From positions 1 through 64,000 of the IMG/VR virus record IMGVR_UViG_3300046698_000540: a stretch of DNA of 64,000 bases; one strand, given 5' to 3'. Below are positions 32,107 to 39,636 of the stretch, one piece after another. Origin of the DNA: a virus. Numbering within the stretch: the stretch's first letter is position 1; the number at the start of each line of letters is the position of its first letter. The notes beneath the pieces are model-generated. The model saw only the letters and a list, made by a program, of their open reading frames with translations, had not been told where the DNA came from and did no database searches. The translations under genes and the position numbers were made by a program.

Positions 32107-32763
32107 TCATCCTTTCACCCCCGATCTGTCCAGGAGTTCCTGCCGGCCTTCCCGGCGCCGATCCGCCCCGGTCATCGAAATGGTCACCATCCCCTGCTGA
32201 AGAAGGCTGGCAAACCCTTTGCCATAGGTTTCCTGAAGCTGCTCCGTGTTCATGTTCGTGGTCAACACCGTAGCGCGCTTGTAAGTAATTCGGTACCTGA
32301 TGAGGTTGACCAGGTTCTGCTCACTGTACCCGGATCCGCTACCCCGGTACTCCTGGCCGAGATCGTCAACCACCAGCAATCGACGAGTCCGGAAGGCGGC
32401 CGCCAGAGTGATATCGTCGTCGAACATCCAGTCGTGAATGTAGGCTTGCACCACGTCCGGCGCCGAAATATAAAGAACGCGGGCCGTGAAATCCAACACA
32501 CTTTTAGCAAGAGCACACGCCGCGAATGTTTTTCCCACACCGTTGGGGCCTACCAGGAGAAGTCCGACACCCTCGGACACATTGAGAACGATCTGGGAAA
32601 CATAGCCGGCGATCGCGCCGCTGGTGGGAAGCTCCGCGCCCCAATACAACGGAGGAATGCGCGCGTGCCTATACAGCTTCGTGGGATCTTTTGAGCGGTC
32701 CTTCAAATAGGCGGTGCCGTCCTCAGGAGACTGCTTCGGTGTACTCGCCTTCGACTTCGCCAT
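32107..32763 (-). CDS. DnaC-like AAA+ helicase loader
   Basis: A 218-residue ATPase. Walker A is LVGPNGVGKTFAA (about 70-82), Walker B LLVVDDLGQEY, sensor-1 region ATVLTTNMN. The size and motif order match DnaC/IstB-type loaders that open and load DnaB helicase at an origin. The short N-terminus is Lys-rich. It is translated after the gene at 32723-33301, overlapping it by 41 bases, and probably partners the DnaB-like helicase at 27069. Confidence 0.88.
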   Translation of the reverse strand: MAKSKASTPKQSPEDGTAYLKDRSKDPTKLYRHARIPPLYWGAELPTSGAIAGYVSQIVLNVSEGVGLLLVGPNGVGKTFAACALAKSVLDFTARVLYISAPDVVQAYIHDWMFDDDITLAAAFRTRRLLVVDDLGQEYRGSGSGYSEQNLVNLIRYRITYKRATVLTTNMNTEQLQETYGKGFASLLQQGMVTISMTGADRRREGRQELLDRSGVKG

Positions 32764-33301
32764 TCCAGTGTCCTCCCCATTTCCGTGTCTTCCCGACCTG
32801 CTGCATCCGCTTGTAAAAAACCCGGCGAAAGCCCCAAATGATGTTCATGGTCGGATGCTCAGCGTCTATCTCGAACTCTTCCTTTAGGGGCTCCCACATG
32901 CGAACCGCATAAGCCACGATCTGCTCACAGATCTGATGGCCGTCCGCACGAAGCCATTCGAGAATTTTGGGGCGGAGGTAAAACGGGAAGGGGAGGGACG
33001 GGGTCTGCTGTCTGAAGTGCTGAGCCATGCAAGCTCGCCAGAGCTGCACCAGGTCCTCGACCCGGTACACAGTTTGGACAGGAAAGCCGGCGTTATACCA
33101 GCCTCCTGTCATTACGACAGTTTCACGTTGGGGGGATTTCCTGCGGGGCCTGTGGTGGGATACTTCTGCTGTGGACCTTGCCAAAGCGCTTTGAAGCCGC
33201 TGGCACTTCTGTGTATGAGGGGCGGCCTGACGGTTGAATTCTCTTCCGCGGGCCGGTTGAAGGGATGCTGCAAGCGAACGCAGCTTCGTTGACTTTTCCA
33301 T
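32723..33301 (-). CDS. Hypothetical protein upstream of helicase loader
   Basis: A 192-residue protein starting MEKSTKLRSLAASLQ. The first 65 residues are Arg/Gln/Ser-rich and probably disordered; the C-terminal half (VYRVEDLVQLWRACMAQHF, YLRPKILEWLRADGHQIC, MWEPLKEEFEIDAEHPTM) is helical. Its place directly before a DnaC-like gene suggests a replication-initiation protein, as in many phages, but no initiator family is recognised. Confidence 0.55.
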   Translation of the reverse strand: MEKSTKLRSLAASLQPARGREFNRQAAPHTQKCQRLQSALARSTAEVSHHRPRRKSPQRETVVMTGGWYNAGFPVQTVYRVEDLVQLWRACMAQHFRQQTPSLPFPFYLRPKILEWLRADGHQICEQIVAYAVRMWEPLKEEFEIDAEHPTMNIIWGFRRVFYKRMQQVGKTRKWGGHWNGEVEGEYTEAVS

Positions 33302-33303
33302 GT

Positions 33304-33816
33304 TCAGTGGATTCCTTTCGCCGCAAAATTGACTTTATTGCCATGTTCAAAACCTGAATAATAGCGCTGTTCCGCTATCTCACGTTTTTTCCATGCGCCA
33401 TATTCACTTAAGGCAGTACCCAAGTGGATGTGCCTACCATCAACATGGATGTAAGCCCTCCACCTGTGCGTAGACTTGTGCCAAGACACTCCTCGAAACT
33501 GAGAGGATCCTTCCTGTTTTCTGCTGTTGAAGCGATTCTGACTCTTGCTCGCCGGCCGCAAATTTTGGCGCCTATTATTCAGACCGTTTCCATCCTTATG
33601 GTCTAGGCGACCACGCAATCCCGGCCTAATGAGGTTGTGCATAAGCCCGCACAATCTGCTTGCTGCATACCAGAGGTCTTTACGATATTGCTGAGCATGC
33701 CAACGATACGCTGCAACAAGGGGGTAAGCATTCGTATCGATAATTGCAGTCTTGCCTTGGGTGAGTTGGATTTCGGTAGTTCCATCAGAACGATGGTTGA
33801 CTTTGTTGAGAACCAT
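33304..33816 (-). CDS. HNH-AP2 homing endonuclease
   Basis: A 170-residue protein. A HNH core (LMHNLIRP, then RLDHKDGNGLNNRRQNLRPA) is followed by SKSQNRFNSRK and an AP2 DNA-binding domain (SSQFRGVSWHKSTHRWRAYI, IHLGTALSEYGAWKKREIA). This fusion is a known class of phage homing endonucleases. The ATG lies in the GAGGAACATGG context. It is the first gene behind the promoter cluster P3-P5, an odd place for a selfish gene, and a hairpin at 33840-33861 sits in its leader. Confidence 0.9.
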   Translation of the reverse strand: MVLNKVNHRSDGTTEIQLTQGKTAIIDTNAYPLVAAYRWHAQQYRKDLWYAASRLCGLMHNLIRPGLRGRLDHKDGNGLNNRRQNLRPASKSQNRFNSRKQEGSSQFRGVSWHKSTHRWRAYIHVDGRHIHLGTALSEYGAWKKREIAEQRYYSGFEHGNKVNFAAKGIH

Positions 33817-33839
33817 GTTCCTCTCCGTAAAACGGTCCC

Positions 33840-33861
33840 GGGGCACCCCGAAAGGCGCCCC
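33840..33861 (-). other. Leader hairpin before the HNH-AP2 gene
   Basis: GGGGC (33840-33844) and GCCCC (33857-33861) close a stem that can be extended by further G-C pairs around a GAAA-type loop. It is 24 bases before the ATG. No T-run follows; a regulatory or stabilising role is likely. Confidence 0.45.
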
Positions 33862-33916
33862 GGTGGTGAACATGGATGTGAGAAGCCGTGCCGCTGCGCG
33901 ACCCGCCCTCATCTGA

Positions 33917-33945
33917 ACTATAGCAAGAATTGTCCGCTAAAGCAA
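33917..33945 (-). promoter_or_regulatory. Promoter P5 (sigma70-like)
   Basis: Minus strand: TTGCTT (33940-33945), 17-base spacer, TATAGT (33917-33922). It is weaker than P2 and P4 and lacks the CTTTACAAA box. It lies closest to the HNH-AP2 gene. A 62-codon frame that overlaps it is probably not coding. Confidence 0.6.
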
Positions 33946-34009
33946 TATCCATGTCCTTGATCCGTCTCACCAAACTCGAAACCCCCTGGTGAGGGAGGGG
34001 TAAAGAATA

Positions 34010-34039
34010 AGTGTAGAATACCTGGAGCGCCTTTGTAAA
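34010..34039 (-). promoter_or_regulatory. Promoter P3 (sigma70-like)
   Basis: Minus strand: TTTACA (34034-34039), 18-base spacer, TACACT (34010-34015). The -35 box has the shared CTTTACAAA context. The transcript would start with UUUACCCCUCCC, again a C-rich start as behind P1 and P2, followed by a CTCACCA/TGGTGAG stem. Confidence 0.7.
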
Positions 34040-34119
34040 GGAGCCGTCTCTCCAAGCCGTCCGACCGCGTATAAATAGTAAAGAGAAATCAGGAGAGAAG
34101 ATAAAAAGGAAGTGGTTTT

Positions 34120-34148
34120 ATTATATAGGATCGAAAAATCTTTGTAAA
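34120..34148 (-). promoter_or_regulatory. Promoter P4 (consensus sigma70 with flanking inverted repeat)
   Basis: Minus strand: TTTACA (34143-34148), 17-base spacer, perfect TATAAT (34120-34125). An inverted repeat, GATCGAAAAA at 34129-34138 and TTTTCCGATC at 34157-34166 (9 of 10 paired), brackets the -35 box and could be an operator. The gap 33817-34171 between the early and late modules holds P3, P4 and P5 and no supported gene. Confidence 0.85.
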
Positions 34149-34171
34149 GGGCGCGCTTTTCCGATCAAGGG

Positions 34172-34594
34172 CTAGCTCAAATCGTTTAGGCTCTTGAGTT
34201 GAAACGTCTTCTGCCAGACGACAGAACTGTTGTTGTATGGAATCGTGGCCCGAGCAAGGCCTTGGGTTGGATCCACACCTGGAGAAGTTGCTTCCAGCAG
34301 AGTGGTGTCGAACTCGAAGACGTAATGGCCGGGCACGGGAACGCCTTCCAGTTCCATCTGCGTGGCTACCCCCTGAGAAACGGGATCCGTTTCGGGCGCC
34401 GCCGAGGCCACGCGGTACACTTCCACGAAGATAGATCCGTCCGGATCGTAAGGTTCCCCATCCAGATCGCGGATTTCCATTTGGATCGCGACCGTTGTTC
34501 CAAGAAAAATCATGTCGCCTTCCAGCATATAGAATGTCACCTCAAGTGCCGGCTGCACCACGAAATCGAGATCGAGTTGTTGCCCGCGGCTCAT
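34172..34594 (-). CDS. Hypothetical late protein, last gene of the tail module
   Basis: A 140-residue protein starting MSRGQQLDLDFVVQPALE. It reads as a beta-sandwich (DMIFLGTTVAIQMEIRDLDG, DPDGSIFVEVYRVAS, PGHYVFEFDTTL), the pattern of an Ig-like or carboxypeptidase-regulatory domain with an added fibre-like end. It probably is a virion surface or tail-accessory protein. The start overlaps nothing and is 2 bases from the upstream stop. Confidence 0.6.
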   Translation of the reverse strand: MSRGQQLDLDFVVQPALEVTFYMLEGDMIFLGTTVAIQMEIRDLDGEPYDPDGSIFVEVYRVASAAPETDPVSQGVATQMELEGVPVPGHYVFEFDTTLLEATSPGVDPTQGLARATIPYNNSSVVWQKTFQLKSLNDLS

Positions 34595-34596
34595 AG

Positions 34597-35325
34597 CTAC
34601 CCCTCGTCCCAAGCCGCCCGGTAAGTGGATGGGGTCAACAGCGCAAATGCTTGGATCTGTGCTTCCGTTGCGAGCGCCGCTGGTGGAACCCGCGCCGTGT
34701 AGAGCCACTGAAGCGCTATCAGGTTGGGCACTGGTCCGGCGACCTTCAGCGGGCCGCCATAGATCAGAACGGGATCTGTAGGCGCGGCGCCATACACGTG
34801 GCTGCCGTCCGACGCCCACGGAGTGTCATCGGCCGGCGAATAGCTGGTCGCAACCTGGTACTGGTCAAAAATCCCGGCCGGCAGGGGTTGAGTGCGGGAA
34901 AAACGCACGTTTGACACCGAATTTGAGGGTGAAGTGACCAAATTTACCCTTAAAACCTTGGAAAACGAGGCCAAAACCTTCAGCATGAGCGATCCCGCAG
35001 GATGGCTCCGCCGAAAAACCGCCGTAATGGAGCCGGCAAGAGGTACAGCAGTCGCCAAAATCACCTCCTGGCGGGCCGTTCCAGGCTCCACAATCGCGTA
35101 GTCGCTGGCTGCGAGGGCTGTGGTGGTCAGAAGCGTGAGAGCCACGTCCTGGGGCAGTGTGGCTCCAGTGATGGCCGGCGTAGTCGCCTCCACGTCTGGA
35201 GGCAGGGTAATCGGCGCGCCTGTGTCCACGCCGCTGGTATCGTCGCTGCGAAACCGCACGGCCACCACTGGAACCACTGTGGGACCGCTACCTTGCAAAT
35301 GCTCGAGCTGCACTGTAGCAGGCAT
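34597..35325 (-). CDS. Hypothetical tail-module protein
   Basis: A 242-residue Thr/Ala/Pro-rich, beta-dominated protein starting MPATVQLEHLQGSGP. It has no recognised motif; the composition fits a tail accessory or fibre-linked protein. It lies 2 bases after the large tail protein. Confidence 0.6.
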   Translation of the reverse strand: MPATVQLEHLQGSGPTVVPVVAVRFRSDDTSGVDTGAPITLPPDVEATTPAITGATLPQDVALTLLTTTALAASDYAIVEPGTARQEVILATAVPLAGSITAVFRRSHPAGSLMLKVLASFSKVLRVNLVTSPSNSVSNVRFSRTQPLPAGIFDQYQVATSYSPADDTPWASDGSHVYGAAPTDPVLIYGGPLKVAGPVPNLIALQWLYTARVPPAALATEAQIQAFALLTPSTYRAAWDEG

Positions 35326-35327
35326 AC

Positions 35328-38300
35328 CTATACTGTAAACCTCTTGGAGACCCTTCCGTAACGGAAATGATGAAACTTGCGAATCTCATTGGGGTCGATC
35401 TGCGTTCTTGGAATGGGAACTGGTATGCTCATGAGACAGAACTGATCCAAGGCCCAAAGAGCCAAGGAGCCTGTACCCACCCCTAGCACAGATTTTCTCC
35501 AAGCCCAAAATTCCGTTTGCACGGGCGCGCCTGGAACATAAATCCCCTGAAGGAAAGCACATTGCCCTACCGGCCGGCCCAAAACGCTGTAGGGGTACAA
35601 TGCAGTGACCATGGCCTGCGCGATATTGTGCTGCACCACATCGTAGTCGTAACCCTCGACCCGAAAATAGGCGATCCCGCTGGCGTTTGTTTTCCACTGA
35701 TCGGGAAGATTCACGTAATCGTTGAGTTGCCTGTAGCCCGTCAGGCCGACACCAGGCCCCTGGTTGGCGTCCCGCGGCCACAGGACCTCGAACTGCGCCG
35801 CGGGGTACACGGCTTGGACTGCGGCCATCACGTAGGAGCAATATGCCCAGATCCGGGCTTTCAGGAAATCCGCCGTTTCATGAGCGTGCGAGGGGTCGCC
35901 GGACGGATTATCTGTGTTCGATACGAACGGCCAGATCTGATGCCCTTTGGCGGCCAAAAAATCCGCAATGGTGCTGGCATCGTAGTATGGCATACCTCCA
36001 CTGGCATCGACCGCGGTTTCCGACATGTTTGGGGTGTGCTTATCGTCGTCGTACCACCACTGGGTTTCCCCAAACTGAAGAACGATCGGGGACATTCCCC
36101 CGGCCGCGATTTGAGCTGCCGCTTCCAGGTACATTGCCGCCATGTAGGCTTGCACCTGTGAGCCGAAGTGCATCTGGTAGTCGGGAACGCTCGACAGGTA
36201 CACGTCACTGCCTGGGGAAACGACGCCCCCCGAATTGTGCAAAAATTTCGCGCGCATGGCGGCCGGAGGAAGGTAGCACTCCATGGAGAACGCCCAACTC
36301 GCGGGGATCCCTGCTGCCACAAGTTGGGCCGCCAGGTCCTGGAACCAATCCCGAGCACCCTGGGTCATGACCGGCGTAGCTGTATCCAGCATTTGCCAGT
36401 CTCCGTCTGCCCCCATCGTGGTTCCGTTCAAGTCCGGAGAGCCTGCTGTTTTGGTGACTACCGAGCCGCCACTCACCGAAACCGTGACTGCAAAATTCCA
36501 GGCGGGGGCCCGGGATTTGATCGTCAACGTGGTGCTCGTGTTGAAAGCGTTGTCGCACCACACCGTACCAAACGCCGCATTCAGATTTGCGCGCATGGCG
36601 CTGCATACTGACTGTGGCGTTTCTCCGTACCCCACGGCATGCTGAACAAGAGTCGCCCCCACGTGAATCGTGATGATGTCCCCTGGCACTACGGACGTGA
36701 ACGCTATGGCGCAACTTGGATACGTGGCGTTCACCCGGCGCCTTTTGTTGTTCCAGAATACCCCCATATAGACGTCGGCCCGGCCCAGAAAGCCGAGCTT
36801 TTGCAGAACCCATGCCACCCAAAAGGGCGGTTTTTTGATGCCATGGTCGGTATCGAAGTCCAAGGCCAGTCCTACATTGAAAAGCGTCCAGGGTGCATCT
36901 GGAATATCTTGCTGTACCAAAGGCCACAGGTAGTCATAGTAAAAGTAGTAACCACTCGACGCGGAATTTTTCGCGAAAAGAGCTTTCAGGGTGACTACGT
37001 GTTTGCCGCCCGTCAAGCCTGTGCGCACCAGGAGCATTCCGTTCGATTCGTTGCCGGGATTCGTGTTCAGGAACAGATCGTGAACCGTGGGGGTATCGCC
37101 GTCCACCGAAACCTGAAGGTGGCCGCAATTTTCCCCAAACTGAGTTCCTACCACCAGATCGTGCGTTCCATTCTTTGTATAGGTGACTACGACCTGGCGC
37201 ACGTCTCCTGAGCTGGCCGGCGCGGTTCTTTTTGCGTATCCACCGCTCCACCACCCGACCGGCGCCGTTTCCCAATAACCGGTGTAGATCGCATTTTTGC
37301 TCTCCTCCAGGCGGTCGTTTTCTCCAGGTCCTCCCACTTTCAAAGCCGGGGAAGATCCCGTGAGCGTGATGTTGGAAACTGTGACTTTCCACTCCGTATC
37401 TGGTGTGAGGGGGACCGCCCCGCTACCTTCCAGGTTGGCCTCTTCATTTTCAAATCGTGGCGTGAACGCCATGGTGATCTTGCGCACGTCCGTCATGCCG
37501 GCGCTGGTGGTTACGCCATGCAGTACCACGCCTGTGTCTAAAGGGGACTGTCGGCCGATCATTGTGTTGAAGGGAAGCACAACCCGGTACACACTCGTAT
37601 CGTCGCCACCCGTGAAGCGTACACCTGCGCCCTCCGTGCCATTGGTCCATGCCCATCCAGCCCAGTCACTCGACGTGAACAGTCTATCTCTGCTGCCGTC
37701 CTTTCCAAACCCCACAAAAGTGACTACCAGAGACCCTGCCCCCGCAGATGCGGAAATCCAATTGAGCCCGGCGCCTCCGTAATCTGTTCCGTTACCCATG
37801 TAGATGGATCCGTGCGCCGCCACTCCGGTATTGATCTGCGCTGCAAACTCTTGTGCGACCTGAAGAGTTGTTGGACCTCCTACCCATGTGCTGGTGTCCA
37901 CCACGTAGCGATTTTCTCTGAAGTACAAATACAGCAGGCCACTTGCTCCACTACCTGCAAACGTCATAGTGGCCGTTGCGTCCGTCTCAGCCCCAGACAA
38001 TACTGTGGCATAATCGAGCAACCTGACCATCCAAGGATCCAACGTGGGGCCAAAATAAAAAATCATGGAATCCCACGCGATCGTAGGATACAACATGCAC
38101 CCCAACCTGGTGTTGCCGTCCAAAGTGTGGTCAACTTCGATGTCAAATTGAAGAGTGATACCCGACAGATCTGTTCTCGGCAGAGGTTTGAATCTCAGGT
38201 GGTTGTAAAAGTCGTAAGCGTTGTGCCACTCCAGCACGGCGAAATCTTCCGCCCCCTGAAAAATTCCGGAAATGACGAAGCCTGTCTCTGTAGCGCTGGT

Positions 38301-38384
38301 AAGCGTGGTGGTCGCCGCGCGCTCGCTAAATCCCCCGAGCTGCATCGTTTTGCGCGGATCGAACAGGTGAATCGCTTCGCTCAT
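35328..38384 (-). CDS. Large tail protein with TIM-barrel-like hydrolase region
   Basis: A 1018-residue protein. The N-terminal half is made of beta domains. Residues about 690-930 resemble the TIM-barrel domain of non-contractile tail or fibre proteins related to glycoside hydrolases (GETQWWYDDDKHTPNMSETA, AKGHQIWPFVSNTDN, QFEVLWPRDANQGPG); Glu in GETQWW and EVLWP would sit at the ends of strands 4 and 7, as in clan A glycosidases. It could bind or degrade host surface glycans. The ATG overlaps the upstream stop. Confidence 0.65.
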   Translation of the reverse strand: MSEAIHLFDPRKTMQLGGFSERAATTTLTSATETGFVISGIFQGAEDFAVLEWHNAYDFYNHLRFKPLPRTDLSGITLQFDIEVDHTLDGNTRLGCMLYPTIAWDSMIFYFGPTLDPWMVRLLDYATVLSGAETDATATMTFAGSGASGLLYLYFRENRYVVDTSTWVGGPTTLQVAQEFAAQINTGVAAHGSIYMGNGTDYGGAGLNWISASAGAGSLVVTFVGFGKDGSRDRLFTSSDWAGWAWTNGTEGAGVRFTGGDDTSVYRVVLPFNTMIGRQSPLDTGVVLHGVTTSAGMTDVRKITMAFTPRFENEEANLEGSGAVPLTPDTEWKVTVSNITLTGSSPALKVGGPGENDRLEESKNAIYTGYWETAPVGWWSGGYAKRTAPASSGDVRQVVVTYTKNGTHDLVVGTQFGENCGHLQVSVDGDTPTVHDLFLNTNPGNESNGMLLVRTGLTGGKHVVTLKALFAKNSASSGYYFYYDYLWPLVQQDIPDAPWTLFNVGLALDFDTDHGIKKPPFWVAWVLQKLGFLGRADVYMGVFWNNKRRRVNATYPSCAIAFTSVVPGDIITIHVGATLVQHAVGYGETPQSVCSAMRANLNAAFGTVWCDNAFNTSTTLTIKSRAPAWNFAVTVSVSGGSVVTKTAGSPDLNGTTMGADGDWQMLDTATPVMTQGARDWFQDLAAQLVAAGIPASWAFSMECYLPPAAMRAKFLHNSGGVVSPGSDVYLSSVPDYQMHFGSQVQAYMAAMYLEAAAQIAAGGMSPIVLQFGETQWWYDDDKHTPNMSETAVDASGGMPYYDASTIADFLAAKGHQIWPFVSNTDNPSGDPSHAHETADFLKARIWAYCSYVMAAVQAVYPAAQFEVLWPRDANQGPGVGLTGYRQLNDYVNLPDQWKTNASGIAYFRVEGYDYDVVQHNIAQAMVTALYPYSVLGRPVGQCAFLQGIYVPGAPVQTEFWAWRKSVLGVGTGSLALWALDQFCLMSIPVPIPRTQIDPNEIRKFHHFRYGRVSKRFTV

Positions 38385-39628
38385 ACCACAATGGTAATAA
38401 CCAGCGTGTCACCAGGAGACGTGGAGCCCACCTGGGTAACGTCCACCCCTACCAAAGTGCCGGCGGGCATTCTCGGGAAAGGAAATTCCATGCCGTAGGG
38501 AGAATTCGTCACAGACGGATCCGTGCTCTCGGCCGCGTAGCTGTTCAAATTGCTGTCTGTGATCTCCAGCGTGTGAGGAGTGGGTGTGCCTGCCAGAACT
38601 GTCCAAGTTGTTCCATTGTCCAATGAAATGCGCACATCAATCAGAATCGGGGATCCTGTGGGGGCACTTAAAACCTCTGCGTACAGTACTCTCGGTGTGG
38701 CATCGAAATTCAACCGATATTGCGTGTCTGCATCCGTGGCTACAGCCAAAGTGCCGGGAACCCTGAACCGGATCTCTCCACCTGAGCAAGTTCGGATTCC
38801 CAAACGAGTCTGAGTGACCAGGCCGTAGTAGGGAAAATCAGAGTACCCCAACCTGTTGGCCAGGCCTGCCAGCACAAAGGCGACCATGGCATTGGGTTGA
38901 ATGCAGTCGTAAATGGGGGCAATCTGATTGGTTAGATCGAAAGCGCCCGGCTGCGTCTTGAAAATGTGGTGCCCCAGCGTCAACTTGAAAAAGTTCTTGC
39001 CTATTGCGTGGGCATTCAAATAGGAACCGAACGTCGCCCGATCGGGGAGCCCTTCCCCTGGATACACCCTCTGAATATTCACCACCCCGCCTGTGATGGG
39101 GTCACCTGCACTTCCTGGACCTGTGATCTGAACCGCTTCGTATCGGCGCCAACCCGCCGGGTTGACTCCATATGGCTGCCCGTAGCTGGGAACCAAGTCC
39201 TCATCGTTAAACACCAAAAAATCGCCGACGTGAAACTGCCAACCATCCGCGATTGCCTGTGCAGAGTACGAAAATCCGAGATCGCTGATCGAAGCCGCTC
39301 CTACAGCATAGGGACTTTCCATACCTATCACGGCCGTTAAGGTGCCGAAATATTCCGTGGCCAGTTCATCCACGAACACCAGCACCCCGTGGAATTCAGT
39401 GATGCCGGCCATATTGAGGTTGTCGAACACCGAGACGTCGGAAAACTCCAACTGGCCGTAGGTCACCAACGCAGGCGTGAAGATGGGATAGCCGGGCGCA
39501 TCTGTGTCCAACGTGTTATCTGGTCCCACCACCTGGATGGATTGACTGGCCGATTTTTGCCCTGGAATCCCCGTCAGGTTCACAGGAACCAACCAGTACC
39601 ACCAAGTCTCCTTTGTATGGACTGCCAT
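38381..39628 (-). CDS. Tail protein, probable receptor-side component
   Basis: A 415-residue protein starting MAVHTKETWWYWLVP with AGGA before the ATG. It is beta-rich (GYPIFTPALVTYGQLEFSDV, GITEFHGVLVFVDEL, LFDE absent) with Gly/Asn-rich turns. No family is recognised. It directly follows the hub protein and precedes the TIM-barrel protein, a place typical for tip or fibre-attachment proteins. Confidence 0.6.
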   Translation of the reverse strand: MAVHTKETWWYWLVPVNLTGIPGQKSASQSIQVVGPDNTLDTDAPGYPIFTPALVTYGQLEFSDVSVFDNLNMAGITEFHGVLVFVDELATEYFGTLTAVIGMESPYAVGAASISDLGFSYSAQAIADGWQFHVGDFLVFNDEDLVPSYGQPYGVNPAGWRRYEAVQITGPGSAGDPITGGVVNIQRVYPGEGLPDRATFGSYLNAHAIGKNFFKLTLGHHIFKTQPGAFDLTNQIAPIYDCIQPNAMVAFVLAGLANRLGYSDFPYYGLVTQTRLGIRTCSGGEIRFRVPGTLAVATDADTQYRLNFDATPRVLYAEVLSAPTGSPILIDVRISLDNGTTWTVLAGTPTPHTLEITDSNLNSYAAESTDPSVTNSPYGMEFPFPRMPAGTLVGVDVTQVGSTSPGDTLVITIVV

Positions 39629-39636
39629 CTGATTTC

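Noticed and set aside
33785-33973. A 62-codon minus-strand frame in the promoter cluster
   Set aside because: It contains the promoter P5 boxes and leader hairpin and has composition unlike a protein; better read as noncoding leader.
34843-34899. Further copies of the shared C-terminal tag in other tail genes
   Set aside because: I read the C-termini of all structural genes; only the five listed carry it. PPPGGHGDQ in the protein at 61951 is too short to count.
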